Below are positions 1 to 10,361 of a stretch of DNA of 50,358 bases, in pieces. The stretch covers positions 1 through 50,358 of the forward strand of contig JACKMB010000011.1 in NCBI GenBank assembly GCA_024235615.1, in the 5' to 3' direction. The DNA comes from Thauera sp. (GTDB lineage Bacteria; Pseudomonadota; Gammaproteobacteria; Burkholderiales; Rhodocyclaceae). Below the pieces are notes generated by a model. It was not told where the DNA came from, ran no database searches, and was given only the letters and a program-made list of their open reading frames with translations. How positions within the stretch are numbered: position 1 is the stretch's first letter; each line of letters begins with the position of its first letter. The position numbers were made by a program, and so were the translations under genes.

Positions 1-1
1 G

Positions 2-1507
2 AACTCGACCAAGAACCAGTCGCCAACCTACTCGAACAATCACGAATATGTGGAGGTCTTTGCGCGCGACCTGGAGAAGGTCAAGGCCGCGCCGACGATG
101 TTTCGAGAAACCAAGCCCGGCTATGCGGAGTTGATGGAGCTGCTGGAGACTTTGAACCCGGAATACCCCTCGATTGACGAGATCGAAGCCGCAGTAAGCC
201 GCTTGTTCGATGAGCACCGCGAGGCTTTTCGGCTTGAGCTGGAAGAGAATGGAATCGAGTACGATCGGGCGCTCGATCCGTGGAAGGGAACTTACCAGTA
301 CAAGAGTGCCGAGTACCGGGACGCACGGGGATGTTGGGTGGATGCGGAGAAAGCCGAGGATTCCAGAGCGTGTATCTGGCTGTGGCAGTCGGATAACGCC
401 GCTATTCCGAAAGGAGGCGGTACGGACAACAAGACGGGGGTCCACACGCCTGGTGATCCCGATTTCCGTTTTTACAAGCCTTTGCATCCAATCACCGGGA
501 GGCCGTGCCCGCATCCCAAGAGCGGCTGGCGCTTTCCCGAGCAGCCAATTGGTCTGAGTACCTCATTTGAGGAGATGGAGAGGGATCGGCGAATTGTTTG
601 GGGTGACACCGAAAGGAGTGTCCCGCGCGTTAAGCGCTTTCTGCACGAGGTTGATACTGCGGTCGCGAAATCGGTAATTGCCGATTACACCGACGGGGAG
701 AAGGAGCTGACTGCAATTTCGGGAAAACAACGCAGCTTCCCGAACCCCAAACCCACGACTCTGATCGGCCGCTTCATCGAGCAGACCACCGAGCCGCGTG
801 ACTGGGTGATGGATTTCTTCGTCGGTAGCGGCACGACCGGCCACGCAGTGCTTGCCTTGGAACAGCCGCGCCGTTTCGTGTTGTCCGAGATGGGTGCGTA
901 CTTCGACGCGGTAACCAAACCCCGCATTGCCCGCCTCATGTTCAGCCCGCACTGGAAGAACGGGGAACCTGGCGCCCTGCATCGGCGCCGGCATATCGTC
1001 AAAGTCCAGCGCTTCGAGCAATACGAAGACGTGGTCAATAACCTCGAAACCGCCTGGGATGAAGCCGCGATGCCGCCGGGCGTGCCCTTGCGCTACCTGT
1101 TCCGCCCGGAAGAGAACCGCGTGCGCCAGTCGCTGAACCTGGCGCAGCCGTTTTCCAACGTGCTGCGTGCGGGCAAGCAGGGCGAGGATTGTGCGGTGGA
1201 CCTGCTGGAGACATGGGCCCTGCTGCAAGGCTACTGGGTGCGCTCACGCAAGGGGCTGTGGCAGGACGGCAAGCGCTACGCGGCGCTCGAAACCGAGTGC
1301 GGCTGTCTGGTATTGCTGCGCGACATCACGCTGGAGGAAGACGACAGCGCGGCGGTCAACGCCATCGCGCAGAGCTATGCCAACGCCGACGGCAGCCCGC
1401 GCATCCAGCGTCTGGAGCTGAACCACTGGGCCGACCTGCGCAGGGTCGCCTTGCCCTGCACGCTGCTGATGCCCACCGATTTCGACCGGGGCGCGGACTG
1501 GAGCTGA
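2..1507 (+). CDS. mod: Type III restriction-modification DNA methyltransferase (Mod), 5' end outside window
   Basis: This is the C-terminal part of an adenine-specific DNA methyltransferase, the modification and target-recognition subunit of a type III system. The frame is open to the left edge, so the GTG at 50 is internal and the real start lies outside. The visible AdoMet-binding motif I (FFVGSGTTGHAV, codons near 815-850) lies late in the protein. That fits the beta class, in which the catalytic DPPY motif comes first; it would be upstream of the window. The stop at 1505-1507 is one base before the res start, so the two are translationally linked. Function is inferred from motif order and the res partner; target sequence cannot be read. 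Confidence 0.88.
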   Translation, partial: NSTKNQSPTYSNNHEYVEVFARDLEKVKAAPTMFRETKPGYAELMELLETLNPEYPSIDEIEAAVSRLFDEHREAFRLELEENGIEYDRALDPWKGTYQYKSAEYRDARGCWVDAEKAEDSRACIWLWQSDNAAIPKGGGTDNKTGVHTPGDPDFRFYKPLHPITGRPCPHPKSGWRFPEQPIGLSTSFEEMERDRRIVWGDTERSVPRVKRFLHEVDTAVAKSVIADYTDGEKELTAISGKQRSFPNPKPTTLIGRFIEQTTEPRDWVMDFFVGSGTTGHAVLALEQPRRFVLSEMGAYFDAVTKPRIARLMFSPHWKNGEPGALHRRRHIVKVQRFEQYEDVVNNLETAWDEAAMPPGVPLRYLFRPEENRVRQSLNLAQPFSNVLRAGKQGEDCAVDLLETWALLQGYWVRSRKGLWQDGKRYAALETECGCLVLLRDITLEEDDSAAVNAIAQSYANADGSPRIQRLELNHWADLRRVALPCTLLMPTDFDRGADWS

Positions 1508-1508
1508 C

Positions 1509-4500
1509 ATGGAACTCAAGCTCTACGACCGCCTCAAGCGCGAACTCCTGGGCAGCCTGGCGGCGGCCAGCGAATGCCACGACCCCGCCTACCAGAAGGC
1601 GGTGGAAGCCTACGGCGCCGAGTCGGAGACCGGCCTCAAGCGCTGGGCGCGCGAGGCCATTTCCGGCTGGCTGGAGCGCTATAACCTGCTGGTGAGCCGC
1701 CCGGTGCGGCTGCGCTATTACCAGATCCTCGCGCTCTACTTCACCGAAGGCCTGCTGCGCGAGTTGCGCGACGAGGCCGCCGGCCCGCGCCGCAACATGC
1801 TCGCTTACTGGATGGCGACCGGTAGCGGCAAGACGCTGCTGATGCACCTGAACATCCTGCAGTACATCGACCACATCGGCGGCATGCAGGCCTTTGACGA
1901 ACTGCAGATCATCCTCACCACGCCGGGCGTCAACCTGATCGACCAGCACCGGCGCGAGCTGACACCGCTGGTCAATGCCCTGAACCGCCAATGCGCCAGG
2001 CGCATCAAGCTGATGGTGGAATCCACCGGCAGCCTGCTCAACCACGAGCGCGGCTATTTCAAGCTGCCACCCTCGAGCCGGGTGTTCCGCCTGGTGCTGG
2101 TGGACGAAGGTCATATCGGGCTCGCCGGTGGCGGGCAGACTGCCGGCGCCTTCAAGCGCTTGCGCCACGAGCTGGCCGATTTTCCCAATGCCTTCCTGTT
2201 CGAGTATTCCGCCACCTATCACGGTATTGGCGAGAAGTACGTCGAGGAGTACGGCGACCAGATCGTCTACGACTACAACTATTACCGCTTCTACAAGGAC
2301 GGCTACGGCAAGGACTACGACATCCAGCGTCTCGCCGCCGACGAGATCGCGCGGGGCGAAGAGGCCTGGGCGAACTTCCAGTCCGCCTTCGAGACCCTGG
2401 CCGACAAGCTCGCCGTCCACGACGCGCTGCGCATGAAGGACGAGGGGCTGGGTTTTGTCGATGCCTTTGCCGACAAACCCCTGATCGCCTTCATGGGCAA
2501 TACGGTCGAGGACAAGAAGGACGAGGGCAAGGTCACCAAGTCGGGCGCGACCGACGAGGTCTCCGACATCCGCAAGCTGCTCGCCTACCTGGCCAAGCTG
2601 GCCCCCGCAGATCGCGCACGCCTGGCGCCGGTGTTCAACGGCGACCACGCCGGCACGCTCACCCTGACGCGCTGCGCCGCCGTGGCGGACGAGATCTACC
2701 TGTCGTGGGGCGACGGCGGCTATTGGGGCATCGTTAACGTCGGCAACGGCGACAAGTTCTTCAACGACTGCGAGGGCCACCCGGAGCTGATGGATGCGCA
2801 CAAGCAGCCGCTGGTGCTGCTGCGCAAGGTGCCGATCGTGGAGCGGCGTTTCCAGTTCGGCGACATCGACCTGCCTGGCTCGCCGATCAACGTGCTGGTG
2901 GGCAGCCGAAAATTCGCCGAAGGTTGGAACTGTTTCCGCGTGTCGGTCATCGGGCTGATCAACCTGGGTTCGAGCAAGGGCAACAAGATCATCCAGATCT
3001 TTGGCCGCGGCGTGCGCCTGAAGGGTCTGAAGGGCGACGGCAAGCGCCGCTTTGTCGAGCATGTCGAGGACTATGCCGCGCTGGCGACCGACGACACGCC
3101 GGACAATCGGCTGCGTCGGCTGGAGACGCTCAATGTGTTCAGCCTGAAGGCGTCCTACCTCGAAGTCTTCCTGAAAGGGCTGGAGCAGGAGATGCCGCCC
3201 TATGTCTTGCGCAGGGTGGAGGTGCAGGCTCAGACACTGAAGTTCGGGCGGGCGAACGAGTCCTTTGCCGAATACGCCCCCAAGCTGCCGATCTTCAAGG
3301 TGGGCCGCGACGACTCCGAGCCGCGCCTGCTGGCGACCCTCGTGTTCAAGGCGGGCAAACCGCTGTGGCAATGGGCCTATCTTGCCGAGGGCAACGAGGC
3401 GCGCGGTGAGGTGGCGCGTGCGCCGCTGTGCATGGACTACCGTCCCGACGCGGTCGCACCGGAGTTCAACCTGGCGCAAGACCTGCGCGATGCGGTGCTC
3501 GGGCACGCATGCTTTGCGGGCTTCCTGTCGCTCACCGATCTGCAGCGTCGTCTCGAGCGCATGCAGGGCGTTCGCCAGCTGCAACTGCGGGTTCAGGACG
3601 ACGCACAGGTGCGCCCGCTGCGTGTGGCCGATCTCTTCGGCTTGCTGGACGAGGTGCTGTATCACCGCCGTTGGGCGGAGCTGGGCTTTGCGGTGCGCGA
3701 GCAACTCTTGGCCCATACCTTGGCGGACGCGCTGGCAAGGCTGCACGGCAGGCTGATCTACGACCTCAACAAGCGCCGCTACCGTTTCGACGAACCCTTG
3801 CGTCAGGCTGCGCCCGGCCAGCCGGGTGATTTCATCAGCCACTACGACGTGCGCATCGAGTTCGACAAGCCGGCCGAAAAAGTGGCCTTCGAGGCCGCGT
3901 ATCCGTCACCGCAGCTACCCGCTCAACTGTCGCTGGACCTTCAGGAGCCGCGCCATATTTACGCGCCTTTGCTGCAGGGTGGCGACAACAAAGGGGTCAA
4001 AGAAGGTTTGCGTTTGCGCGCGCTATCGATCAGCCCGGATGCGCTGAACGCGGGCGAACGCAAGTTCGTGCAGGATCTGCACCATTTTCTCGACAGTCCA
4101 GTTAACCAGGGCCGGCTTCGCAAGTTCGACTTCTATCTGATGCGCAACGTCGAGAGCCTGCGCTCGGTGGGGGTGTATCTGGACACCGAGACCCGCGCCT
4201 ACTTCCCCGATTTTGTGTTGTGGGCCGTCAGCGACCGCAAGACGCATGTGCTGTTGGTGGACCCCAAGGGGCAGTCCGGTATCCAGGATCGGGATTCGCT
4301 CAGTGCCTTCAATGCCAAGGTCGCGCTGGCGAAAAGCCAGGACTTGCGCGACCTGGCGGCGAAGCTGTCGGCGAACTCAGGCAAGGCTTTTCAGGTGGAT
4401 TCCTTCATCCTGCTGCGCAAGTCCTCGCCGCTCGGCAGGGCGCAGGGGGGACACCACGACCTGAAGCTGGTGCAGGAGATGCAGGCGCGGCATGTGCTGC

Positions 4501-4643
4501 ATCTGGATTGGGCGCCCGCCGATATGGATGGCAAGCGTGTCGACGAGAGCGGGGATTCTGTCCCGCAGCCGCCCGATCAGCGCTGCTATGTGACGCGGAT
4601 GTTCGAGTGCGCGGGCCTGCTGCGGTCGGCGGACGCGGCGTAA
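1509..4643 (+). CDS. res: Type III restriction endonuclease subunit (Res), DEAD/DEAH helicase plus nuclease
   Basis: 1044 residues. It is the ATP-dependent translocase and nuclease that cuts unmodified DNA together with Mod. Visible in order: a Q-motif-like RYYQ near residue 80, Walker A ATGSGKT near 102-108, a DEGH box near 199, helicase motif VI GRGVRLKG near 500, and a C-terminal PD-(D/E)xK nuclease signature (PDFVLW near 900, then VDPKG near 917). Length is normal for type III Res subunits. It starts one base after mod. All key residues appear intact, so the system could be functional. Together with mod it is a phage-defence island at the left edge of otherwise housekeeping chromosome. 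Confidence 0.9.
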   Translation: MELKLYDRLKRELLGSLAAASECHDPAYQKAVEAYGAESETGLKRWAREAISGWLERYNLLVSRPVRLRYYQILALYFTEGLLRELRDEAAGPRRNMLAYWMATGSGKTLLMHLNILQYIDHIGGMQAFDELQIILTTPGVNLIDQHRRELTPLVNALNRQCARRIKLMVESTGSLLNHERGYFKLPPSSRVFRLVLVDEGHIGLAGGGQTAGAFKRLRHELADFPNAFLFEYSATYHGIGEKYVEEYGDQIVYDYNYYRFYKDGYGKDYDIQRLAADEIARGEEAWANFQSAFETLADKLAVHDALRMKDEGLGFVDAFADKPLIAFMGNTVEDKKDEGKVTKSGATDEVSDIRKLLAYLAKLAPADRARLAPVFNGDHAGTLTLTRCAAVADEIYLSWGDGGYWGIVNVGNGDKFFNDCEGHPELMDAHKQPLVLLRKVPIVERRFQFGDIDLPGSPINVLVGSRKFAEGWNCFRVSVIGLINLGSSKGNKIIQIFGRGVRLKGLKGDGKRRFVEHVEDYAALATDDTPDNRLRRLETLNVFSLKASYLEVFLKGLEQEMPPYVLRRVEVQAQTLKFGRANESFAEYAPKLPIFKVGRDDSEPRLLATLVFKAGKPLWQWAYLAEGNEARGEVARAPLCMDYRPDAVAPEFNLAQDLRDAVLGHACFAGFLSLTDLQRRLERMQGVRQLQLRVQDDAQVRPLRVADLFGLLDEVLYHRRWAELGFAVREQLLAHTLADALARLHGRLIYDLNKRRYRFDEPLRQAAPGQPGDFISHYDVRIEFDKPAEKVAFEAAYPSPQLPAQLSLDLQEPRHIYAPLLQGGDNKGVKEGLRLRALSISPDALNAGERKFVQDLHHFLDSPVNQGRLRKFDFYLMRNVESLRSVGVYLDTETRAYFPDFVLWAVSDRKTHVLLVDPKGQSGIQDRDSLSAFNAKVALAKSQDLRDLAAKLSANSGKAFQVDSFILLRKSSPLGRAQGGHHDLKLVQEMQARHVLHLDWAPADMDGKRVDESGDSVPQPPDQRCYVTRMFECAGLLRSADAA

Positions 4644-4817
4644 TTTACGCGCATGTGGGCTCCGCGGCTGGCGACGAGGCGTTGGGCGTCGGGTAGAGGA
4701 GGGCCGCGGGCCTGCTGTGACGGGCGTTGATCCTGTTGCGATCATGGCGCCAAGCGGCGCGCAGTTGCCGCGCAAGAGGGTGCTCGGGATGGCTCCCCGG
4801 GGGGTGTAGCCTCGCGC

Positions 4818-6041
4818 TCAGTCCCGCAAGAACCCCTGCAGCAACTCGTTCAGGAAGCGCCGCCCCTGCAACGTTGGCCGCAACTGTCCGTCCGCCATCT
4901 CCAGCAGCCCGCGTTCGCGCGCCTGCGCCAGCTCGTCGGTGATGGCCTCGAGCGGCACCCCGGTGCGCGCGGCGAACAGCTTGGCCGGCACGCCCTCGGT
5001 GAGGCGCAGCGCGTTCATCATGAACTCGAAGGGCAGCTCGGCCACCGCGACCTCGCGCGCTTCCTGGATGAAGTCGCCGCGCGCGGCGCCTTCGAGGTAG
5101 CGCCCGGGGTGCTTGTGGCGCATCTCGCGGCGGATGCCTTCATGGCTCGAGAGCTTGCCGTGGGCGCCGGGGCCGAGGCCGAGGTAGTCGCCGAAGGTCC
5201 AGTAGTTGAGGTTGTGGCGGCTCTGCTCGTGCGGGCGGGCGAAGGCGGAGGTCTCGTAGTGCTCGAAGCCGGCTTCGGCCAGGCGGGCCTCGATGGCTTC
5301 CTGCATGTCGGCGGCGGTGTCGTCGTCGGGCAGCGCTGGCGGGTTGTGCGCGAAGGGCGTGTTGGGCTCGAGGGTGAGGTGGTAGCACGACAGGTGCTGT
5401 ACGCCGAAGCCGATCGCGGTTTCGAGGTCGGCAAGCGCCATGTCCAGGGTCTGGCCGGGCAGGGCGTACATCAGGTCGAGGTTGACGCGCTCGAAGTGGG
5501 TGCGTGCGGCGTCGATCGCGCGCCGCGCCTCCTCGCCGCCGTGGATGCGGCCGATCTTCGCCAGCATGGCGTCGTCGAAGCTCTGGATGCCGAGCGACAG
5601 GCGATTGACGCCGGCGGCGCGGTAGTCGCGGAAGCGCCCGGCTTCGACCGTGCCCGGGTTGGCCTCGAGCGTGATCTCGGCGAGCGGGTCGAGCGGCAGC
5701 AGCATGCGGAGGCCGGTGAGCAGGCCGTCGAGCGTGGCCGCCGACATCAGGCTGGGGGTGCCGCCGCCGATGAACACGCTATGCACCCGCCGGCCCCAGA
5801 CCTGGGGCAGGGCGTGCTGCAGGTCGGCGAGCACGGCGTCCAGCCAGGCCTGCTGGGGGATGCCGCCCTCGCGCGGGGCGTGGGAGTTGAAGTCGCAGTA
5901 GGGGCACTTCTTCACGCACCACGGGAAGTGCACGTACACCGACAGCGGGGGCGGGGCCTCGAGCCGGGGGCGCTCGGGCAGCGCCAGGGCGCGCGCCGGC
6001 GTGGCGGCGGGGGCGAGGGGGATGATGCGGCGGGTGGTCAC
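4818..6041 (-). CDS. hemW: Radical SAM haem chaperone HemW
   Basis: 407 residues from a GTG start. HemW is a HemN-like radical SAM protein that binds haem and is proposed to deliver it to respiratory enzymes; it is usually not a true coproporphyrinogen oxidase. The radical SAM CxxxCxxC motif is visible as CVKKCPYCDF near residue 42, followed by the GGGTPS glycine motif near 93. Last gene of the minus-strand run kinase, phosphatase, rph, rdgB, hemW; 58 bp separate it from rdgB. It converges with res across a 174-bp gap in which I see no gene. The rdgB-hemW neighbourhood supports HemW over HemN. Confidence 0.9.
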   Translation of the reverse strand: MTTRRIIPLAPAATPARALALPERPRLEAPPPLSVYVHFPWCVKKCPYCDFNSHAPREGGIPQQAWLDAVLADLQHALPQVWGRRVHSVFIGGGTPSLMSAATLDGLLTGLRMLLPLDPLAEITLEANPGTVEAGRFRDYRAAGVNRLSLGIQSFDDAMLAKIGRIHGGEEARRAIDAARTHFERVNLDLMYALPGQTLDMALADLETAIGFGVQHLSCYHLTLEPNTPFAHNPPALPDDDTAADMQEAIEARLAEAGFEHYETSAFARPHEQSRHNLNYWTFGDYLGLGPGAHGKLSSHEGIRREMRHKHPGRYLEGAARGDFIQEAREVAVAELPFEFMMNALRLTEGVPAKLFAARTGVPLEAITDELAQARERGLLEMADGQLRPTLQGRRFLNELLQGFLRD

Positions 6042-6099
6042 GAGGGGCGGTGGTCCGGTGCGGGCTGTCCGTGTTGGCGCGGTCGCGGTGGGAGCGGGG

Positions 6100-6705
6100 T
6101 CAGAGCGGGTGCTCGGCGAGGCGGTCGAGCAGGTGGCGCATCGCCGCGCCGCGGTGGCTGAGGGTGTTCTTCAGCGCGGGTTCGAGCTCGGCGGCGGTCT
6201 GCTCCAGCTCGGGAAGCCAGAACAGCGGGTCGTAGCCGAAGCCGCCCTCGCCGCGCGCCGCGGGCAGGATCTCGCCATGCCATTCGCCGTCGGCGATCAG
6301 CGGGCGCGGGTCTTCGGCGTGGCGCACCAGCACCACGGCCGAATAGAAGTAGGCGCGGCGTTGTGCGGGCTCGGTGAGGTGGGCGAGCTTTTCCAGCAGC
6401 AGGGCGTTGTTGCGCGCGTCGGACCTGGGCTCGCCGGCGAAGCGGGCGGAGATGACCCCCGGCGCGCCACCGAGCGCCTCGACGCATAGGCCGGAATCAT
6501 CCGCCACCGCCGGCAGCCCGGTGGCGGCTGCGGCGTGGCGGGCCTTGGCGAGCGCGTTCTCGACGAAGCTCGGGTGCGGCTCCTCGGCTTCGCCGACGCC
6601 GAACACGGATTGCGGGATGACCTCGATGCCGAGCGGGGCGAGCAGGGCCTGCATCTCGGCGGCCTTCTTGGCATTGTTGCTGGCGAGGACGAGTCGTTTG
6701 CTCAT
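6100..6705 (-). CDS. rdgB: RdgB/HAM1 non-canonical purine NTP pyrophosphatase
   Basis: 201 residues. It hydrolyses dITP, dUTP-like and XTP nucleotides to monophosphates and keeps deaminated purines out of DNA and RNA. The N-terminus LVLASNNAKKAAEM matches the family substrate-binding segment (typically ASxNxGKxxE), and VADDSGLCVEAL carries the conserved catalytic acidic residues. The later FGYDPLF motif is also present. Length is normal. It sits 27 bp after rph, an arrangement common in proteobacteria. Confidence 0.93.
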   Translation of the reverse strand: MSKRLVLASNNAKKAAEMQALLAPLGIEVIPQSVFGVGEAEEPHPSFVENALAKARHAAAATGLPAVADDSGLCVEALGGAPGVISARFAGEPRSDARNNALLLEKLAHLTEPAQRRAYFYSAVVLVRHAEDPRPLIADGEWHGEILPAARGEGGFGYDPLFWLPELEQTAAELEPALKNTLSHRGAAMRHLLDRLAEHPL

Positions 6706-6732
6706 GGTGCGGGGGCTCCTGGCGGACGGGCT

Positions 6733-7464
<732 letters not shown>

Positions 7465-7473
7465 CGTGAGGTC

Positions 7474-8397
7474 CTATGTGCGGGAGTCGATCTTGTGGAT
7501 GGCGGCGTTGATCTCGCGGATGGCGCGCTCGATCTCGTCCTCGTCGAATTCGGCGGTGGCACCCGGAGCGGTGCCGGAGAGGTCGAGACGGGACTCGAAG
7601 CCGTCGAGTTCCATGGTGCGGGTGGAGATCGATTCGACGGTCGCGGCGCCGACGGCGTGCTCGTCGTGCCAGCACATCGCCACCATCGACAGGTTGTCTG
7701 CGGTCGGGCCGGCCTTGCGCTCGGAGATGTCGAGCAGCCTCGGTACCGCCTGGCTGAGCACCCCGGCGGTGAGATTGACCACCAGGCCGTCGTCGTCGAT
7801 CGGGCCCCACACGCCGTCGGTGCATAGCGCGAGGAGGTCGCCGTCGCGCAGCGGGGTGCGCGGAGAATACTCCACCTGCGGGTTGAAGTTGCCGCCGAGG
7901 CAGGAATAGATGCGGTTGCGCCCGGGGTGGAGGTGGGCCTCTTCGGCCTTGATCACGCCCTGGTCGATCATGAGCTGGGTGCGCGAATGGTCGCGCGTGC
8001 GCGTGACCAGGTGGCCGCGGCGCAGCAGGTAGAGGCGCGAGTCGCCGGCGTGCGCCCAGTAGGCCGCGCCGCGCTGGATCACGCAGGCCACCAGCGTCGT
8101 GCGCGGCGCTTCCGGGAAATGGTGGTCGAGCGCATGGTCGAGGATGGCCTGGTGGGCGCGCTCGATGGCGCGTGCGAGGAAGAGCTGGGGGTCGGGCAGC
8201 AGCGGCCGCGCCTCGGCCTGGAAGCGTTCCGCGATGCGCTGTACGGCGATCTGCGCCGCCACCTCGCCGTGCAGGTGGCCGCCCATGCCGTCGGCGACCA
8301 GCATCAGCAGCGCGTCGCGCGAGTAGCAGTGGGCGATGCGGTCCTGGTTGTCGCGCCGCTTGCCGGGGCGGCTTTCCTGATAGATGGTGAAGCGCAT
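7474..8397 (-). CDS. PP2C-family Ser/Thr protein phosphatase
   Basis: 307 residues. Metal-dependent phosphatase expected to reverse phosphorylation by the kinase encoded 9 bp upstream. Family motifs in order: RRDNQDR (metal ligand Asp), VADGMGGH, AHAGDSRLYLLR, CTDGVWG and TADNLSM. No signal peptide or membrane segment is seen, so it is probably cytoplasmic. The last 60 or so residues are acidic and lie beyond the catalytic core. The substrate is unknown. The kinase-phosphatase pair directly precedes rph in what looks like one transcript. Confidence 0.9.
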   Translation of the reverse strand: MRFTIYQESRPGKRRDNQDRIAHCYSRDALLMLVADGMGGHLHGEVAAQIAVQRIAERFQAEARPLLPDPQLFLARAIERAHQAILDHALDHHFPEAPRTTLVACVIQRGAAYWAHAGDSRLYLLRRGHLVTRTRDHSRTQLMIDQGVIKAEEAHLHPGRNRIYSCLGGNFNPQVEYSPRTPLRDGDLLALCTDGVWGPIDDDGLVVNLTAGVLSQAVPRLLDISERKAGPTADNLSMVAMCWHDEHAVGAATVESISTRTMELDGFESRLDLSGTAPGATAEFDEDEIERAIREINAAIHKIDSRT

Positions 8398-8406
8398 GAG
8401 GGGTCC

Positions 8407-9354
8407 TCAACTGCGGCCGATGAACGAGCGCAGCCGGCTGCCCAGGTCCGAGAACCAGTGCTCCGGACGCTCGGGGGCGTTGTCTTGATGGATCAGCGCC
8501 TTCTGCAGCGCATATACGCTGGGCGGGCGTTGCTGGGGGTCGAGGTGCAGGCACCAGTCGGTGAGCTCGAGCAGCTGCCGGCTGTAGCGCCCGGCCTGGG
8601 TCTTCACCACGGGCTGCAGGGTGTCCTGCTGGGTGCGCTCGTCGGCGCGCGGCGGCGGGCTGCCGACGATGCAGGCGTGCAGGCTGGCGCCCACGCTGTA
8701 GATGTCGGTCCATGGGCCGATCTGGGCACCCTTCTCGTACTGCTCGGGGGCGGCGTAGCCGGGGGTGTACATCGGCTTGAGCACCGGCTGGTCGCTCATC
8801 AGGGTCTGGCGCGCGGCGCCGAAATCGAGCAGCACCGGGGTGCCGTCATTGCGCAGGTAGATGTTGGAGGGCTTGATGTCGAGGTGCATGAGCTTGTGTG
8901 CGTGCACTTCGCGCAGGCCGTTGAGCATGCGCGCGAACACCGCACGGATCAGCAACTCCTTGACCTCGCCGCGGTGCTTGCGGATGTAGTCGTGCAGGGT
9001 GCGGCCGCGCTCGAACTGCATGACCATGTACACCGTGCCGTTGGCACGGAAGAAGTTGAGCACGCGCACCACGTTCGGGTGCATCAGCTTGGCGAGCGAG
9101 CGGCCCTCCTCGAAGAAACACTTCATGCCGTAGCGGAAGGCGAGGCGGTGCTCCTCGCTGACTTGCGGTTCGGTCTCGCCCTCCTTGCGCAGGGCGAGCG
9201 AGTTGGGCAGGTATTCCTTGATCGCCACGGCCTGGCCGTGCGCGTCGCGCGCGAGGTAGACGATCGAGAACCCGCCCAGCGACAGTTGCCGCTCGATGCG
9301 GTACTGGTCGAGCTGGAACCCTGGTGGCAGCGCGCAGTTGGCTTGAGACGGCAT
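8407..9354 (-). CDS. Soluble Hanks-type Ser/Thr protein kinase
   Basis: 315 residues from ATG 9354. A longer frame runs to 9459, but its extra 35 codons would overlap the start of the divergent yicC gene and contain no family sequence. Kinase features: glycine loop LSLGGFSIVYLA, ATP lysine in VAIKEYLP (about residue 46), catalytic loop HLDIKPSN (Asp159, Lys161, Asn164), DFG at 177-179, and YAAPEQ activation-segment end. Unlike PknB-type kinases it lacks a transmembrane segment and PASTA domains. It heads the minus-strand group and is paired with the PP2C phosphatase. Substrates are unknown. Confidence 0.88.
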   Translation of the reverse strand: MPSQANCALPPGFQLDQYRIERQLSLGGFSIVYLARDAHGQAVAIKEYLPNSLALRKEGETEPQVSEEHRLAFRYGMKCFFEEGRSLAKLMHPNVVRVLNFFRANGTVYMVMQFERGRTLHDYIRKHRGEVKELLIRAVFARMLNGLREVHAHKLMHLDIKPSNIYLRNDGTPVLLDFGAARQTLMSDQPVLKPMYTPGYAAPEQYEKGAQIGPWTDIYSVGASLHACIVGSPPPRADERTQQDTLQPVVKTQAGRYSRQLLELTDWCLHLDPQQRPPSVYALQKALIHQDNAPERPEHWFSDLGSRLRSFIGRS

Positions 9355-9372
9355 CTTCGAGGGCGCTAGAAT
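9343..9372 (+). promoter_or_regulatory. Predicted sigma70 promoter for yicC
   Basis: TTGAGA at 9343-9348, an 18-bp gap and TAGAAT at 9367-9372, each matching five of six consensus bases. It would start transcription near 9379, about 67 bases before yicC. The -35 box lies just upstream of the kinase initiation codon on the other strand, so the two genes share this control region. Confidence 0.5.
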
Positions 9373-9445
9373 CCCGGTTTTCGCGGTTTCCTTCCTGATC
9401 CAGGCGCCCAGTTTACTCGATCGGGCGCGGCCCCCGGAGCGCCCA

Positions 9446-10312
9446 ATGGTCCAGAGCATGACAGGTTTCGCGGTACAGACGCGAGACCTGGGTAGTATCA
9501 GCCTTCACCTCGAGCTGCGCAGCGTCAATTCGCGCTATCTCGATCTCGGTTTCCGCATCGTCGACGACCTGCGCGCGGCCGAACCCGCGATCCGCGAGCG
9601 CATCTCCGCGCGCCTCGGTCGTGGCAAGGTCGAATGTCGCCTGAACCTGCAGGCCGGCCATGCCGCGCCGCGCAGCATGGCGCTCAACGGCGCGCTGCTC
9701 GACCAGCTCGCCGCTGCGCAGGACGGGCTGCGTGCGCGCTTCCCCGACGCGCCGCCGCTGTCGGTCAGCGAGCTGCTGCGCTGGCCGGGCATGCTCGCCG
9801 ACGACAGCCTCGGCTTCGACGAGATGCTGCCGGCGATCGTCGCGCTCGTGGATACCGCGCTCGAAGAGCTCGTCGCCACCCGCCAGCGCGAGGGCGACAA
9901 GCTCGCCGACATGATCCGCGAGCGCGTCGCACGCATGCGCGAGCTCGTCGCCCAGGCCGCGCCGCGCATGCCGGCGGTGGTGCTCGAATACCAGGAGCGC
10001 CTCACCGCCAAGCTGCGCGACGCCGTCGCCAGCCTGGACGAGGACCGCATCCGCCAGGAGGTCGCGCTCTACGCCCAGCGCATCGATGTCGACGAGGAGC
10101 TCACCCGCCTGTCCACCCACCTCGACGAGGTCGAGCGCATCCTCAAGAGCGCCGGCGCCGCCGGCAAGCGGCTGGATTTCCTGATGCAGGAGCTCAACCG
10201 CGAGGCCAACACCCTGGCCTCCAAGTCGCCCGCCACCGACATCACTGCGATCGCGATGGAGATGAAGGTGCTGATCGAGCAGATGCGCGAGCAGGTGCAG
10301 AACCTGGAATGA
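9446..10312 (+). CDS. yicC: YicC/YloC-family endoribonuclease
   Basis: 288 residues. Members are endoribonucleases implicated in RNA turnover and stress survival. The N-terminus MVQSMTGFA is the diagnostic YicC start and fixes the initiation codon. The C-terminal DUF1732-like part contains FLMQELNREANTLASK, highly conserved in the family. It lies divergent from the kinase gene and 49 bp upstream of gmk, a neighbourhood repeated in many proteobacteria. Confidence 0.93.
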   Translation: MVQSMTGFAVQTRDLGSISLHLELRSVNSRYLDLGFRIVDDLRAAEPAIRERISARLGRGKVECRLNLQAGHAAPRSMALNGALLDQLAAAQDGLRARFPDAPPLSVSELLRWPGMLADDSLGFDEMLPAIVALVDTALEELVATRQREGDKLADMIRERVARMRELVAQAAPRMPAVVLEYQERLTAKLRDAVASLDEDRIRQEVALYAQRIDVDEELTRLSTHLDEVERILKSAGAAGKRLDFLMQELNREANTLASKSPATDITAIAMEMKVLIEQMREQVQNLE

Positions 10313-10361
10313 GCCGCGCGGCGCCGCGCGCGCCCGCGAACCCCGAACACGAGGACGCCCC

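Noticed and set aside
1356-3842. 828-codon open frame on the minus strand opposite res
   Set aside because: Mirror frame of a strongly supported gene in GC-rich DNA; the translation is low-complexity and resembles no family, while res shows all its motifs.
4644-4817. Possible small gene or RNA between res and hemW
   Set aside because: No start with a ribosome site, no strong hairpin with a T tract and no promoter seen.
9355-9459. 35-codon extension of the kinase gene
   Set aside because: It would overlap the yicC start and promoter, and it contains no kinase-family sequence.
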